NCBI GenBank assembly: GCA_018710985.1
Contig: DVIV01000059.1
Location: forward strand, 1-64,000
Origin: Candidatus Limiplasma pullicola
GTDB taxonomy: Bacteria > Bacillota > Clostridia > Christensenellales > Aristaeellaceae
Reading direction: 5' to 3'
DNA length: 64,000 nucleotides
Below the pieces are notes generated by a model, which was not told the origin of the DNA, searched no databases, and worked only from the letters and a program-made list of their open reading frames with translations. This document shows positions 40,517 to 49,654 of the stretch, in pieces. The translations under genes were made by a program, and so were the position numbers. The first letter of the stretch is position 1. Each line of letters opens with the position of its first letter.

Positions 40517-41959
40517 TTACTTTTTCCCGGTCAGCTTCTGGTACAGCTTCACGTATTCGCCCGCGCTGTGGGTCCAGCTGTAGTCGCCCTTCATGCCGCG
40601 GGTGCGCAGCAGCTTGATGACATCCGTATGCTCGCGGTAGTATTCCAGCGCGCGGCGGATGACGTTGAGCATATCGTGCGCGTTGTAGTTGAGGAAGGTG
40701 AAGCCGTTGCCCTCCTGCGTGTACTCGTTGTAGCTGAGCACGGTGTCGCGCAGGCCACCGGTCTCGCGCACGATGGGAATGGTGCCGTAGCGCAGCGAGA
40801 TCAGCTGGCTCAGGCCGCACGGCTCAAACAGCGAGGGCATGAGGAAGAAGTCCGCGCCCGCGTACATCTTGTGCGCCAGCTCGTGGTCCATGGCAAAGCG
40901 GGCCGCCAGCCGGCCGCGGTACTGCTGCTCAGCCCAGCTGAACAGGTTGGTGTAGCGCGCGTCGCCCATGCCGAGCACGGCCATCTGCACCTTTTCGTTC
41001 ATGATGTCGCCAATCACGCAGTCCACCAGGTCCAGGCCCTTTTGGTTGCTCAGGCGGCCTACCATGGCGATCAGCGGCACGTCCGGGTCCACCTTCAGGC
41101 CCAGGTCCTTTTGCAGCTTGGCCTTGTTTTCGGCCTTTCCGCTCATGTCCTTGACAGTGTAGTTCTTGTAGATCAGCGGGTCGGTTTCGGGGTTGTACTC
41201 GTCCACGTCGATGCCGTTGAGCACGCCGTAGAGCGAATCATGCCGCGCACGGATCAGCCCGTCCAGCCGCTCGCCGTAGTAGGCGGTGGTGATTTCCTCC
41301 GCATAGCTGGGGCTGACGGTGGTGATGGCGTCGGCGTAGACCAGGCCGGCCTTCATGAAGTTTGCGCAGCCGAAGCATTCCAGCTTATCGGAGGTCCACA
41401 GCCCGTCGCCTAGTCCCAGCACATCCTGCACGTCCTTGATGCCGAAAATGCCCTGATACTGCAGGTTGTGAATGGTGAAAATGCTGCGAATGTGGGCATA
41501 GAAGGGCAGGTGCGCATACTGGATCTTCAGAAGCGCGGGGATCATGCCGCTCTGCCAGTCGTGCGCATGCAGGATATCGGGGCTGAAGTCCAGAAGAGGC
41601 AGGGCGTTAAGGCATGCGCGGCAGAAGAAGCCGTAGCGCTCGTACTCGTCGCCGCCCAGGCCGTAGATGTAGGGCCGGCCGAAGTAATACTTGTTGTCCA
41701 GGAAATAGTAGATTACGCCATCCTTCTTGAGCATCTGCACGCCGCAGTACTGCCTGCGCCAGCCCAGCTGAACGTCAAAGTCCAGCAGATACTGCATCTG
41801 CTCCTGCCACTTCTGGGCGATGGCGGTATACATTGGCAAGATGACGCGCACGTCATGCCCCTTCTTGGCCAGGACGGGTGCCAGCGCGCCCACCACGTCC
41901 GCCAGGCCGCCCGTTTTGATGAAGGGCACACATTCGCTCGCTGTGAACAGAATCTTCAT
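40517..41959 (-). CDS. glgA: Glycogen synthase (GlgA)
   Basis: GT5 starch/glycogen synthase adding glucose from ADP-glucose to the growing alpha-1,4 chain. 480 residues, standard length. The N-terminal KTGGLADVVGAL loop binds ADP-glucose, and the C-terminal PSLFEPCGLSQL-to-TGGL block holds the second catalytic region. Last gene of glgB-C-D-A, 24 bases after glgD, with an AAGGAG site. Confidence 0.96.
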   Translation of the reverse strand: MKILFTASECVPFIKTGGLADVVGALAPVLAKKGHDVRVILPMYTAIAQKWQEQMQYLLDFDVQLGWRRQYCGVQMLKKDGVIYYFLDNKYYFGRPYIYGLGGDEYERYGFFCRACLNALPLLDFSPDILHAHDWQSGMIPALLKIQYAHLPFYAHIRSIFTIHNLQYQGIFGIKDVQDVLGLGDGLWTSDKLECFGCANFMKAGLVYADAITTVSPSYAEEITTAYYGERLDGLIRARHDSLYGVLNGIDVDEYNPETDPLIYKNYTVKDMSGKAENKAKLQKDLGLKVDPDVPLIAMVGRLSNQKGLDLVDCVIGDIMNEKVQMAVLGMGDARYTNLFSWAEQQYRGRLAARFAMDHELAHKMYAGADFFLMPSLFEPCGLSQLISLRYGTIPIVRETGGLRDTVLSYNEYTQEGNGFTFLNYNAHDMLNVIRRALEYYREHTDVIKLLRTRGMKGDYSWTHSAGEYVKLYQKLTGKK

Positions 41960-41983
41960 GCCTTGAAACTCCTTCCAACGTCC

Positions 41984-43105
41984 TTAGATAATCATATTTT
42001 TGGAGATCACGATCGGGTAGGCGCTGGGGCCGATCAGCTTGCCGTCGTGCTTGATGACGGCCTGCTTGTCCAGAATACAGTTCTCCAGCTGCACGCCTTC
42101 CTCGATGTGGCAGTCCTGCATGATGATGCAGTTCTTCACATGCGCGCCCTTGTCGATCTTGACCCCGCGGAACAGCACGCTGTGCTCCACCATGCCGTCG
42201 ATGATGCAGCCGTCGGCCACCATGGAGTTGAGCACCCAGGCGCCGTCCATGTAGCGGGCGGGCAGCTCGTCGCGCACCTTGGTGTACACCGGCTTATCCT
42301 CGGGGAACAGGCGGTGGCGCACGTCGGTGTCCAGCGTGGCAAGGTTGAACTTGAAGTAGCTCTGCACGCTGTCCATGCGGAAGCATATATCCTTATATTC
42401 GTAGCCGCACAGATTCAGACCTGCATCGCGCGCCATGCGCTGGAGCACGTCGCGCACCAGGTCGTGATAGCCATGGGCGGCGCCGCGGTCCACCAGGTCG
42501 ATCAAAAGATCCTTGCGCAGCAGGATCACGTCCATGCTGGTGTTCTCATAGCGCGGCTTGGTCGGGTCGATCTCGATATCCACCACCTTGCCCGTGGCGT
42601 CGATGTCCAGATACGTGCCGTATTCCGGACGCTGCATCTCCGGATCCTTGGTGTAGAGCATCATCACGTCGCACCCGGAATCCAGGTAGCTCTTGAACAT
42701 GTCGTTGAAGTTGGCGTTGAAGATGATCAGGCTGTTGCACAGCAGCACGTATTCCTGACGGCTGCGGCGCAGGTAGTTCATGTTGGAGTGCAGCGCGTCC
42801 AGCGAGCCGGTGTACACGCCCACGTTGTCGCGGGTCAGGAACGGCGGCAGGATGTAGAGGCCGTCGTTTTTGCCGTGCAGGTCCCATTCCTTGCCGCTGC
42901 CCAGATGGTCCATCAGGCTGTGGTAGTTTTTCTGCATGATGACGCCCACGTTGCGCATGCCGCTGCCCACCATGCTGCTGACCAGAAAGTCGATCACGCG
43001 ATAGCGGCCAGCCACCGGCATGGCGGCGATGGCGCGCAGAAGGGTCAGCTCACGAAGGAAGCTGTCCTTTTCGCCGGTATAAATCACACCCATTACATTT
43101 TTCAT
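41984..43105 (-). CDS. glgD: Glucose-1-phosphate adenylyltransferase-like subunit GlgD
   Basis: 373 residues, nucleotidyltransferase fold followed by a left-handed beta-helix. It is homologous to GlgC, but the N-terminal GGxGxRL pyrophosphorylase signature is replaced by YTGEKDSFLRELT, as is usual for GlgD, the non-catalytic partner that raises GlgC activity in a GlgCD complex. 33 bases after glgC. AGGAAG site. Confidence 0.93.
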   Translation of the reverse strand: MKNVMGVIYTGEKDSFLRELTLLRAIAAMPVAGRYRVIDFLVSSMVGSGMRNVGVIMQKNYHSLMDHLGSGKEWDLHGKNDGLYILPPFLTRDNVGVYTGSLDALHSNMNYLRRSRQEYVLLCNSLIIFNANFNDMFKSYLDSGCDVMMLYTKDPEMQRPEYGTYLDIDATGKVVDIEIDPTKPRYENTSMDVILLRKDLLIDLVDRGAAHGYHDLVRDVLQRMARDAGLNLCGYEYKDICFRMDSVQSYFKFNLATLDTDVRHRLFPEDKPVYTKVRDELPARYMDGAWVLNSMVADGCIIDGMVEHSVLFRGVKIDKGAHVKNCIIMQDCHIEEGVQLENCILDKQAVIKHDGKLIGPSAYPIVISKNMII

Positions 43106-43138
43106 GGTGCTATCCTCACTTCCTCTGCTCTTGATGGG

Positions 43139-44311
43139 TCACTCCGCGCGCTGTTCCCCGGCCTTGACCGCGGAACCGGCCGGCAGGTTCACCTGCTGGC
43201 CCACGACGGCGATGTTGCCCGTTTCTTCGCCCACGGTGGCGCCCGCGCCGATCACCGCACCCTCGGCGATGATGGCCCTGCGCACCTGCGCGCCGCGCTC
43301 CACCACCGCGCCCGGCATAAGCACGCTGTCGATCACGCTGGCACCTTCCTTGACGATCACGCCGGCAAAGAGCACGCTGTGGTCCACCTTGCCATATACC
43401 TCGCAGCCCTCGGTGATCAGGCTGTTTTTCACGCTGGCGCCGTCTGCGATGAAGTGCGGAGCCATGCCGGGGTTGCGGCCGTAGATGCGCCACTTTTTAT
43501 CGTACAGGTCGATGGGCATGGGCAGCTGCAGAAGGTCCATGTTGGCCTCCCACAGGCTTTCGATGGTGCCCACGTCCTTCCAGTAGCCCTCGAAATCATA
43601 GGCGAACATGCGCTGGTTGTCCCTGAGCATGTTGGGGATGATGTTCTTGCCAAAGTCGTTGGAGCTGGCGGGATCAGCCGCGTCCTCGGTCAGGTACTTG
43701 CGCAGCTTTTCCCAGGTGAAGATGTACACGCCCATGCTGGCCTTGTTGCTGCGGGGCTTGGCTGGCTTTTCCTCGAACTCCTCGATCACGTTGCCCTCGC
43801 CCGTGTTCATGATGCCAAAGCGGCTGGCTTCCTCCCAGGGCACTTCGCGCACGGCGATGGTGCAGTCGGCCTTGTTGTCGATATGGAATTGCAGCATGGC
43901 GTTATAATCCATCTTGTAGATATGGTCGCCGCTGAGAATGAGCACATAATCGGTGTTGAACTGCTCGATAAAGGCCAGGTTCTGGTAGATGGCGTTGGCG
44001 GTGCCGGAATACCATTCGCCGCTCTTGCCCTTCACATAGGGGGGCAGAACATATACGCCGCCATGCGCCAGGTCCAGGTCCCAGGGCGAGCCGCTGCCGA
44101 TGTAGGCATTGAGCTTGAGGGGCTGGTACTGGGTCAGAACGCCCACCACGTCCACACCGCTGTTGGTGCAGTTGCTCAGCGGAAAGTCGATAATCCGGTA
44201 TTTACCGCCGTAGGGGATGGCGGGCTTGGCCATATTTGCCGTGAGGATGCCCAGACGGCTGCCCTGGCCGCCGGCGAGCAGCATGGCCACGCATTGCTTT
44301 TTGTCCAACAT
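43139..44311 (-). CDS. glgC: Glucose-1-phosphate adenylyltransferase (GlgC)
   Basis: Makes ADP-glucose, the committed step of glycogen synthesis. 390 residues with the catalytic loop [29 protein letters not shown], the [10 protein letters not shown] metal-binding aspartate and a C-terminal beta-helix of hexapeptide repeats ([25 protein letters not shown]). Works with GlgD encoded next. AAGGAG site; 74 bases after glgB. Confidence 0.96.
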   Translation of the reverse strand: MLDKKQCVAMLLAGGQGSRLGILTANMAKPAIPYGGKYRIIDFPLSNCTNSGVDVVGVLTQYQPLKLNAYIGSGSPWDLDLAHGGVYVLPPYVKGKSGEWYSGTANAIYQNLAFIEQFNTDYVLILSGDHIYKMDYNAMLQFHIDNKADCTIAVREVPWEEASRFGIMNTGEGNVIEEFEEKPAKPRSNKASMGVYIFTWEKLRKYLTEDAADPASSNDFGKNIIPNMLRDNQRMFAYDFEGYWKDVGTIESLWEANMDLLQLPMPIDLYDKKWRIYGRNPGMAPHFIADGASVKNSLITEGCEVYGKVDHSVLFAGVIVKEGASVIDSVLMPGAVVERGAQVRRAIIAEGAVIGAGATVGEETGNIAVVGQQVNLPAGSAVKAGEQRAE

Positions 44312-44385
44312 GGAAACGATCCACTCCTTACATTCAAACGTTATCGTTGCGTGTGTATCAACCTTTCAGGCGAATGAGCGAAGGG

Positions 44386-46386
44386 TCAAGCGCGTTTGTC
44401 ATCCCTGGCCCCCTTCCTCCGGCGGACGGATGCCGCCAATGTGCCCCACTCGCGCTTCCCCGCGGGTTTGGGCAGAAGCTTGTCGTAGGTGAAGTATACG
44501 CTGCTGAGCGGAGGTACGCAGATCTCCGTCCAGAACGGGAAGCCATTGCATTCGCCGGGCTGGGCGGACAGCTCGTAGGCGTTGTACTGATTGCTTCCGC
44601 CATATTCCGCCCGGTCGGTGTTGAAGATTTCACGAAGCATGCCCGCGCAGGGCAGGCCGATGCGATAGATGGGATGGAACACCGGCGTAAAGTTGGCGAC
44701 GCACAGGATGGCGCGGCCGCGCTTGTCCGTGCGCAGGAAGGCCACCACGCTGTTGTCGGTGTCGTTGGCCGTGATCCACTGGAAGCCGTTCCAGGAGGTA
44801 TCGACCTCATAGAGGGCGGGCGTTTCACGGTAGATGTGGTTGAGGCGCTTTACGCAGCTTTGCAGCGGGGCGTGCCGCTCATAGACCAGCAAAAACCAGT
44901 CCAGCTGATCGTCATACTTCCATTCGATGAAATGAGCAAATTCGCCGCCCATGAACAAAAGTTTCTTGCCGGGGTGCGCCATGGTGTAGCCGTAGAGCGC
45001 GCGCAGGCCGGCAAACTTCTTCCACAGGTCGCCGGGGTTCTTGTCCAGCATGCTGTGCTTGCCGTGCACCACCTCATCGTGGGAGAAGGGCAGGATGTAG
45101 TTTTCGCTGAATGCGTAGAACAGGCTGAAGGTCAGCTTGTCATGGTGGTACTTGCGGTAGACGGGATCGAGCTTGATATAGGACAGAATGTCGTTCATCC
45201 AGCCCATGTTCCATTTGAAACCGAAGCCCAGACCGCCCAGATACGTGGGCGCCGTGACCATGGGGAAGGCGGTGCTTTCCTCGGCAATCATCATCAGGCC
45301 GGGAAAATCGTGATACACGGTCTGGTTGAGGCGGCGCAGGAAGTTGATGCCGTCCAGGTTTTCCCGCCCGCCGAAGCAGTTGGGAATGTACTGCCCCGGC
45401 CCCTTGCAGAAGTCGTAGTAGATGATTCCGCTGACCGCGTCCACACGGATGCCGTCGGCGTGGAAGATGTCCAGCCAGAAGCAGGCGTTGCTCAGAAGGT
45501 AGCTGCACACCTCGCCGCGCGCGTAGTCAAAGAGCATCGTGCCCCACTGGGCGATCTCGCCGCGCCTGGGATCGGGATGGTTGTACAGGTCCGTGCCGTC
45601 GAAGCGGAACAGGCCCACCTCGTCGCGCGGGAAATGGGCGGGCACCCAGTCCAGAATCACGCCGATGCCGGCCTGGTGGCACCGGTCGATGAGGTTCATC
45701 AGCTCCAGCGGCGTGCCGTAGCGCGCGGTGGCGGAGTAGAAGCCCGTCACCTGATAGCCCCAGCTCATGTCGAGGGGATGCTCCATCACCGGCAGCAGCT
45801 CGATGTGCGTGTAGCCCATCTCCTGAACGTAGGGGATGAGCTCGTCGGCGAATTCCCGGTAGCTGTACATGGAGCCGTCCGGATGGCGGCGCCAGGAGCC
45901 GATGTGCACCTCGTAGATGTTGACGGGGCTGATGTAGGGGTTATAGTCGTGCCGGGCGGTCATCCAGTCCTGGTCGCTCCAATGGTAGTTGTCCAGGTCG
46001 ATGAGGCGGCTGGCGTTGTTGGGGCGCAGCTGGCTAAAGAAGCCGAAGGGGTCGGCCTTCATGCGCCACAGGTCGTCCGCTCCCCACACGGCATACTTGT
46101 AGGTGGGGTAACCGTCCTCCGGCACGTTCTTCCAGAGCTCTTCCTCGGTCAGACGCAATTCCCAGGTGCCGTCAAATTGCTTTTGCATGGGAGTCGTACT
46201 TTTGTCCCAGTCGTTGAACGAGCCCACCAGCGCCACGTGCTTGGCGTTGGGAGCCCACACGCAGAAATGCCATTTGCGCTGGTCACCTTCATAACATGGA
46301 TGTGCGCCGAGCATTTCATAGGCACGACGATTGGTGCCCTGATGAAAGGTATCGCGGATTTCAGCCGATGGCGCTTGATACAGCAT
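44386..46386 (-). CDS. glgB: 1,4-alpha-glucan branching enzyme (GlgB)
   Basis: GH13 enzyme that makes alpha-1,6 branches. 666 residues: N-terminal CBM48 (about 25-115), a TIM barrel with GIRVDAVSGIIY (nucleophile Asp), MIAEEST (acid/base Glu) and FSHDEVVHGK, and a C-terminal beta domain. The tail after TYDKLLPKP is basic and not part of the fold. First gene of the glycogen operon, with a strong AGGAGG site and promoter at 46453-46482. Confidence 0.95.
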   Translation of the reverse strand: MLYQAPSAEIRDTFHQGTNRRAYEMLGAHPCYEGDQRKWHFCVWAPNAKHVALVGSFNDWDKSTTPMQKQFDGTWELRLTEEELWKNVPEDGYPTYKYAVWGADDLWRMKADPFGFFSQLRPNNASRLIDLDNYHWSDQDWMTARHDYNPYISPVNIYEVHIGSWRRHPDGSMYSYREFADELIPYVQEMGYTHIELLPVMEHPLDMSWGYQVTGFYSATARYGTPLELMNLIDRCHQAGIGVILDWVPAHFPRDEVGLFRFDGTDLYNHPDPRRGEIAQWGTMLFDYARGEVCSYLLSNACFWLDIFHADGIRVDAVSGIIYYDFCKGPGQYIPNCFGGRENLDGINFLRRLNQTVYHDFPGLMMIAEESTAFPMVTAPTYLGGLGFGFKWNMGWMNDILSYIKLDPVYRKYHHDKLTFSLFYAFSENYILPFSHDEVVHGKHSMLDKNPGDLWKKFAGLRALYGYTMAHPGKKLLFMGGEFAHFIEWKYDDQLDWFLLVYERHAPLQSCVKRLNHIYRETPALYEVDTSWNGFQWITANDTDNSVVAFLRTDKRGRAILCVANFTPVFHPIYRIGLPCAGMLREIFNTDRAEYGGSNQYNAYELSAQPGECNGFPFWTEICVPPLSSVYFTYDKLLPKPAGKREWGTLAASVRRRKGARDDKRA

Positions 46387-46452
46387 CGGTACTTCCTCCT
46401 AACGGCAAAGATTTGCGTTTCGAAGCACATTCTCTTTGAATTATCTAGGACT

Positions 46453-46482
46453 ATTGTATTCGGTGAACGGCCTTTTCGTCAA
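46453..46482 (-). promoter_or_regulatory. Sigma-A promoter of the glgBCDA operon
   Basis: Minus strand TTGACG (46477-46482), 18 bp, TACAAT (46453-46458), about 67 bases before glgB. Confidence 0.7.
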
Positions 46483-46770
46483 GTCCATTTTAGAAGATTT
46501 TTCAAGAATTTTATCCATCTCAAAGCCATTTTCACATCCCCCAAACCCAGGAAAAAACACATCGGAAAGGCGGTTTCCCCTCAGGGGAAGGGACGATATG
46601 ACCCTTGCTAAAATACAGGAAAAAAGCAGAGGCCCGAGCGCTTTTTGAAGGCGGTTCCTTTTCCCGGCATGGGTATACAAAAATCATGGCATGCTATCTT
46701 TTGTTTCCATGGCTGCGGAGATTGGCAAAGGGAGCGGGAGGCCCAAAGGCAGAATGCCGGATAGGCGAAA
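46483..46770. other. Intergenic stretch without a recognisable gene
   Basis: About 290 bases between the glg promoter and the SSB-like gene's terminator. It is AT-richer near 46483-46540 and carries a short palindrome, TTCCCCTCAGGGGAA (46575-46589). No frame with a ribosome site and plausible protein composition was found. Confidence 0.6.
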
Positions 46771-46805
46771 AGAAAAACCGGCATCCTGTTTGCAGGAGGC
46801 CGGTT
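46771..46805 (-). terminator. Intrinsic terminator after the SSB-like gene
   Basis: Minus strand AACCGGC and TCCTG pair with CAGGA and GCCGGTT (one mismatch, CAAA loop), followed by TTTCTTTTC, seven bases past the stop codon. Confidence 0.88.
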
Positions 46806-46811
46806 TGCGCG

Positions 46812-47516
46812 TCAGGACCTTGCGCCCTGGCAGTCTCTGGCGCCGGTCAGGGCGCCGGGACTTTGCATCTGTGGCGGCAGGGTGCGAAAGTCGGGTCGGG
46901 GCTCGTCACGCACGGTATTGAGCCGGCTGACGCTCACCTCGTAGGCCACCTTGTTGAGCGCGGTGCCGTCGGGCAGCTGCTTTTGGTAAGCGCGGCTCTG
47001 GAAGCGGCCCACCAGCTGCACCCGGTCGCCGATTTTCAGATTGGCGGCATAGCGCGCGGTGCGGCCCCAGGTGATGCAGGGAATGTAGTCGCTTTTGCCA
47101 TAGGAACGGTTCACAGCCAGCATCAGATCCGCGATTTCACGGCCGAAGGGCGTGGTGCGGTAGCTTGGGGGCTTGCACAGCGCGCCGGTCAGCTGCACGC
47201 GGTTGGGATTTTCCTCGTCCTCCTCGCAGTTGAGAATCCGCTGGGCAAACGCGGTGATGAGCAGCCTGCCCGCACCCTCGATGACCTTGTTGTAGCTGCG
47301 CAGCTGGCCTTCCATGCACAGCATGCTGCCCGCCGTCAGCGGCTCGTCGATCAAAAGCCGCTCGCTGATGGTGATGGGCAGGAAGTCCTCCGCCCCGCTC
47401 AGACGCGGCACGCGCAGCGTGGTCACGTAGAATTGCTCGCCGAACAGCTCGTGCCCGAACTGCAGGCTCTGGCAGATCTGGCCCCTCAGATGAATGATGT
47501 TTCCCGTCTCTTCCAT
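46812..47516 (-). CDS. SSB-like protein with two OB folds
   Basis: 234 residues. The second half (about 105-205) is a recognisable single-stranded-DNA-binding-protein OB domain: ALCKPPSYRTTPFGREIADL, then IPCITWGRTAR and KIGDRVQLVGRFQSR. The first half (about 8-100) looks like a second, more divergent OB fold (IIHLRGQIC...MLCMEGQLRSY). The acidic DDDIPF-type tail of housekeeping SSB is missing, so this is not the main replication SSB. Start 47516 has GAGG spaced eight bases away. It is 30 bases downstream of the deacetylase gene and shares its transcript, giving it a possible sporulation link. Confidence 0.75.
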   Translation of the reverse strand: MEETGNIIHLRGQICQSLQFGHELFGEQFYVTTLRVPRLSGAEDFLPITISERLLIDEPLTAGSMLCMEGQLRSYNKVIEGAGRLLITAFAQRILNCEEDEENPNRVQLTGALCKPPSYRTTPFGREIADLMLAVNRSYGKSDYIPCITWGRTARYAANLKIGDRVQLVGRFQSRAYQKQLPDGTALNKVAYEVSVSRLNTVRDEPRPDFRTLPPQMQSPGALTGARDCQGARS

Positions 47517-47546
47517 GTTGCTCACCTCATGTCATTGCTTTGGTTT

Positions 47547-48422
47547 CTAGGTTTCCCTGGGATGCTGCTTGCCCTGCACGTCGATGGTGTACTCGCCGTC
47601 CAGCAGAAGCTCGCTCACCGGGACAATCGTGTAGCCGAGTCCCTGATAGTGCTTGATCACGGTGGGAAGCGCGTTGACGATGTCGTTGCTGTCGTTGTGG
47701 AACAGCACGATATCCCCGTTATCGACGCGATAGGTGCACTGCTTGATGATGTCCTCTGTGCCGCGGTCCTTCCAGTCCAGGCTGTCGATACTCCACTGCA
47801 CACACTCGTATCCCTCCGCGCGGGCCACCTCGATCACGCGGTTGTTGTAGTCGCCGTAGGGCGGACGGAACAGCGTGGGCCGCACGCCCGTTAGTTTTTC
47901 CACTTTGTCGCTCATGATACGCAGCTCGTCGCGGATGGCGGATTCGGAAAGCTGGCTCATGTGCGGGTGCGTGTCCGAATGATTGCCGATTTCATGCCCG
48001 CGGGCGAAGATTTCCTTGACCATGTCCGGATATTTGTCCACCCAGCCGCCCACCAGGAAGAAGGTGGTTTTGACGCCGTGCTCATCCAGAATGTCCAGGA
48101 TGGAGAGGGTTTTATCCGCCCCCCAGGAGGCGTCAAAGCTGATGGCCAGCACCTTGTCGTCATGCTCGACGCTGTAGATGGGCAGCTCGCGCTTCTTTGC
48201 CACCACGGCGGTGGCGTTGTCGCCCAGCCCCAGCGTGTAGGCGGCGCACAGGCCCAGCAGGCACAGGCACAGACCTGCCTGCGTGGCGGCGTGTCTGAGC
48301 TTTGGCCGCCGGACGGCCTGCTTCATGCGTGCGAGCAGCGGACCGGCGCGCGCCGGTTTGGCAGCGGGCGGCGCCTGGAGCAGCGCGCCCTTTTCCCGGA
48401 CCCGTAGAGGCTTGTTGCTCAT
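47547..48422 (-). CDS. Membrane-anchored polysaccharide deacetylase, sporulation (PdaB-like) type
   Basis: 291 residues: basic cytoplasmic N-terminus, one membrane helix (about 52-70) and a NodB deacetylase domain (about 88-280). Motif 1 is SFDASWG, so the second Asp of the classical TFDDG is Ala, as in a clostridial subfamily close to PdaB; motif 2 HSDTH, motif 3 FRPPYGDYNN, motif 4 SLDWKD and motif 5 IVLFHN are kept. Likely acts on peptidoglycan outside the membrane. A sigma-E-like promoter and AAAGGAG site precede it, supporting a mother-cell role in cortex or germ-cell-wall formation (inference). Confidence 0.85.
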   Translation of the reverse strand: MSNKPLRVREKGALLQAPPAAKPARAGPLLARMKQAVRRPKLRHAATQAGLCLCLLGLCAAYTLGLGDNATAVVAKKRELPIYSVEHDDKVLAISFDASWGADKTLSILDILDEHGVKTTFFLVGGWVDKYPDMVKEIFARGHEIGNHSDTHPHMSQLSESAIRDELRIMSDKVEKLTGVRPTLFRPPYGDYNNRVIEVARAEGYECVQWSIDSLDWKDRGTEDIIKQCTYRVDNGDIVLFHNDSNDIVNALPTVIKHYQGLGYTIVPVSELLLDGEYTIDVQGKQHPRET

Positions 48423-48430
48423 GGGGATCA

Positions 48431-48472
48431 CTCCTTTGCACATGTATGTATGTGATCGGGAGGGCGGATATG
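48431..48472 (-). promoter_or_regulatory. Candidate sigma-E-like promoter of the deacetylase-SSB pair
   Basis: Minus strand GGTCATATC (-35 core at 48467-48472), 14 bases, CATACATA (48445-48452), seven of eight matches to CATACAnT. The AAAGGAG site (48431-48437) starts seven bases after the -10. The same GGTCAT-N17-CATA frame precedes spoIID. Confidence 0.5.
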
Positions 48473-48513
48473 ACCGGGGCGCGCTTCTTCGTCAGAGAGG
48501 GCCAAAAGAGGAC

Positions 48514-48540
48514 AAAAAAAGCCCCCGCACAAGGCGGGGG
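48514..48540 (-). terminator. Intrinsic terminator of the D-hydroxyacid dehydrogenase gene
   Basis: Minus strand CCCCCGC-CTTGT-GCGGGGG, then C and seven T residues, 16 bases past the stop. Confidence 0.92.
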
Positions 48541-48556
48541 AAGGAAATGAAATCAA

Positions 48557-49528
48557 TTATGCGCTTTCGTGGGACAATGCTTCCGGGTTGAGCAGGTTTT
48601 CCGGAATGCGCCCGGCCAGCCGGTCCAGAATGCGCCGGCTGGCGGCACGGGCCATTTCGTTGCGGGCGTGCAGGGTGTTGCTGCCCGCATGGGGGGTCAA
48701 AAGGACGTTGTCAAGCGCGGCAAAGGCAGGGTTGATGTCCGGCTCGCCCGCAAACACGTCCAGCGCCGCCCCGGCGATCCGATGGGTGCGCAGGGCTTCA
48801 ATCAGCGCAGCCTCATCCACGATGGGCCCGCGCGCGGTGTTGATGAGGAAGGCGGCAGGCTTCATCCGCGCAAGCATCTCCCGCGAAATCAAGCCCTGCG
48901 TCTGGGGCGTATGCGGACAGTGCAGCGTGACAAAATCGCTTTGTGCCATCAGCTCTTCCAGGGTGACGTGCGTATCGCCCAGCGCGTCGCGACCCGGCTT
49001 GGGCGTGCGGGCGGTATAGAGCACGCGCATGCCCATCAGACGGCCGAAATCCGCCACTCTGCCGCCGATGCGGCCCATGCCTACCACGCCCAGCACGGCT
49101 CCCTCCAGCGACGTACCCATGCGGCGTCCCAGGCCGAACAGCTCGCGCGGAGGGCGGGTGTGCATCAGCGTGTTCAGTTCAGTAATCCGGCGGGCCAGCG
49201 CCGTGATCATCGCAATAGCCATTTCAGCGGTCGGCTGCGTGACGCATTCCGGCGTGTTGACCACCGGGATGCCCCGCGCCGTTGCGGCCGCCACGTCGAT
49301 GGCGTCATATCCGGCGCCATAGCACACGATGAGGCGCAGCTTTTTGGCCGCCGCGATCAGCTCGCTATCCAGCGCGGTACAGGCCAGCACGGCGTCGGCC
49401 TCCGGGAGAAGCCCAAGCAGCTCCTCGCGGGAGAAAGCCGCGCCGGATGGGGGAATCACAAGTTCATGTCCTGCCAGAGCGCTGAATCCGTCCGCGGGTA
49501 CGCCGTAGGTAACGATGACTTTTGCCAT
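48557..49528 (-). CDS. D-isomer-specific 2-hydroxyacid dehydrogenase
   Basis: 323 residues, glyoxylate/hydroxypyruvate reductase-like NAD(P)-dependent enzyme. Rossmann motif GVVGMGRIGGRVADF, then the catalytic triad contexts NTARG (Arg), AGEPDINP (Glu) and LTPHAGS (His). A substrate cannot be named; phosphoglycerate dehydrogenase is less likely because no ACT domain is present. Start 49528 with AAAGGA; the large upstream extension of this frame has no domain and runs antisense to the next gene. Divergent from the FAD/Rieske gene. Confidence 0.9.
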   Translation of the reverse strand: MAKVIVTYGVPADGFSALAGHELVIPPSGAAFSREELLGLLPEADAVLACTALDSELIAAAKKLRLIVCYGAGYDAIDVAAATARGIPVVNTPECVTQPTAEMAIAMITALARRITELNTLMHTRPPRELFGLGRRMGTSLEGAVLGVVGMGRIGGRVADFGRLMGMRVLYTARTPKPGRDALGDTHVTLEELMAQSDFVTLHCPHTPQTQGLISREMLARMKPAAFLINTARGPIVDEAALIEALRTHRIAGAALDVFAGEPDINPAFAALDNVLLTPHAGSNTLHARNEMARAASRRILDRLAGRIPENLLNPEALSHESA

Positions 49529-49654
49529 GAAATCCATCCTTTGCTTTACATCCGGCGGATGCCGGAAGGTGCTGCGCGCCGTGAAAGCCCATGCGGGGCA
49601 TGCGGCGGCACGCGCCGGGGAACACTGTATGCCAAACCCATGGGAGGCGACGGC

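Noticed and set aside
39560-41413. 617-codon plus-strand frame over the CAT-like gene and glgA
   Set aside because: Antisense to a CAT with HHxxxDG and to GlgA; no coherent protein features.
41468-44377. 969-codon open frame on the plus strand across glgA, glgD and glgC
   Set aside because: Antisense to three well-identified genes, with His/Val/Ala-rich low-complexity product and no start signal.
48569-49654. N-terminal extension of the FAD/Rieske protein to 811 residues
   Set aside because: The extra region is antisense to the dehydrogenase and the FAD motif begins only after the ATG at 49655 with its GGGAGG site.
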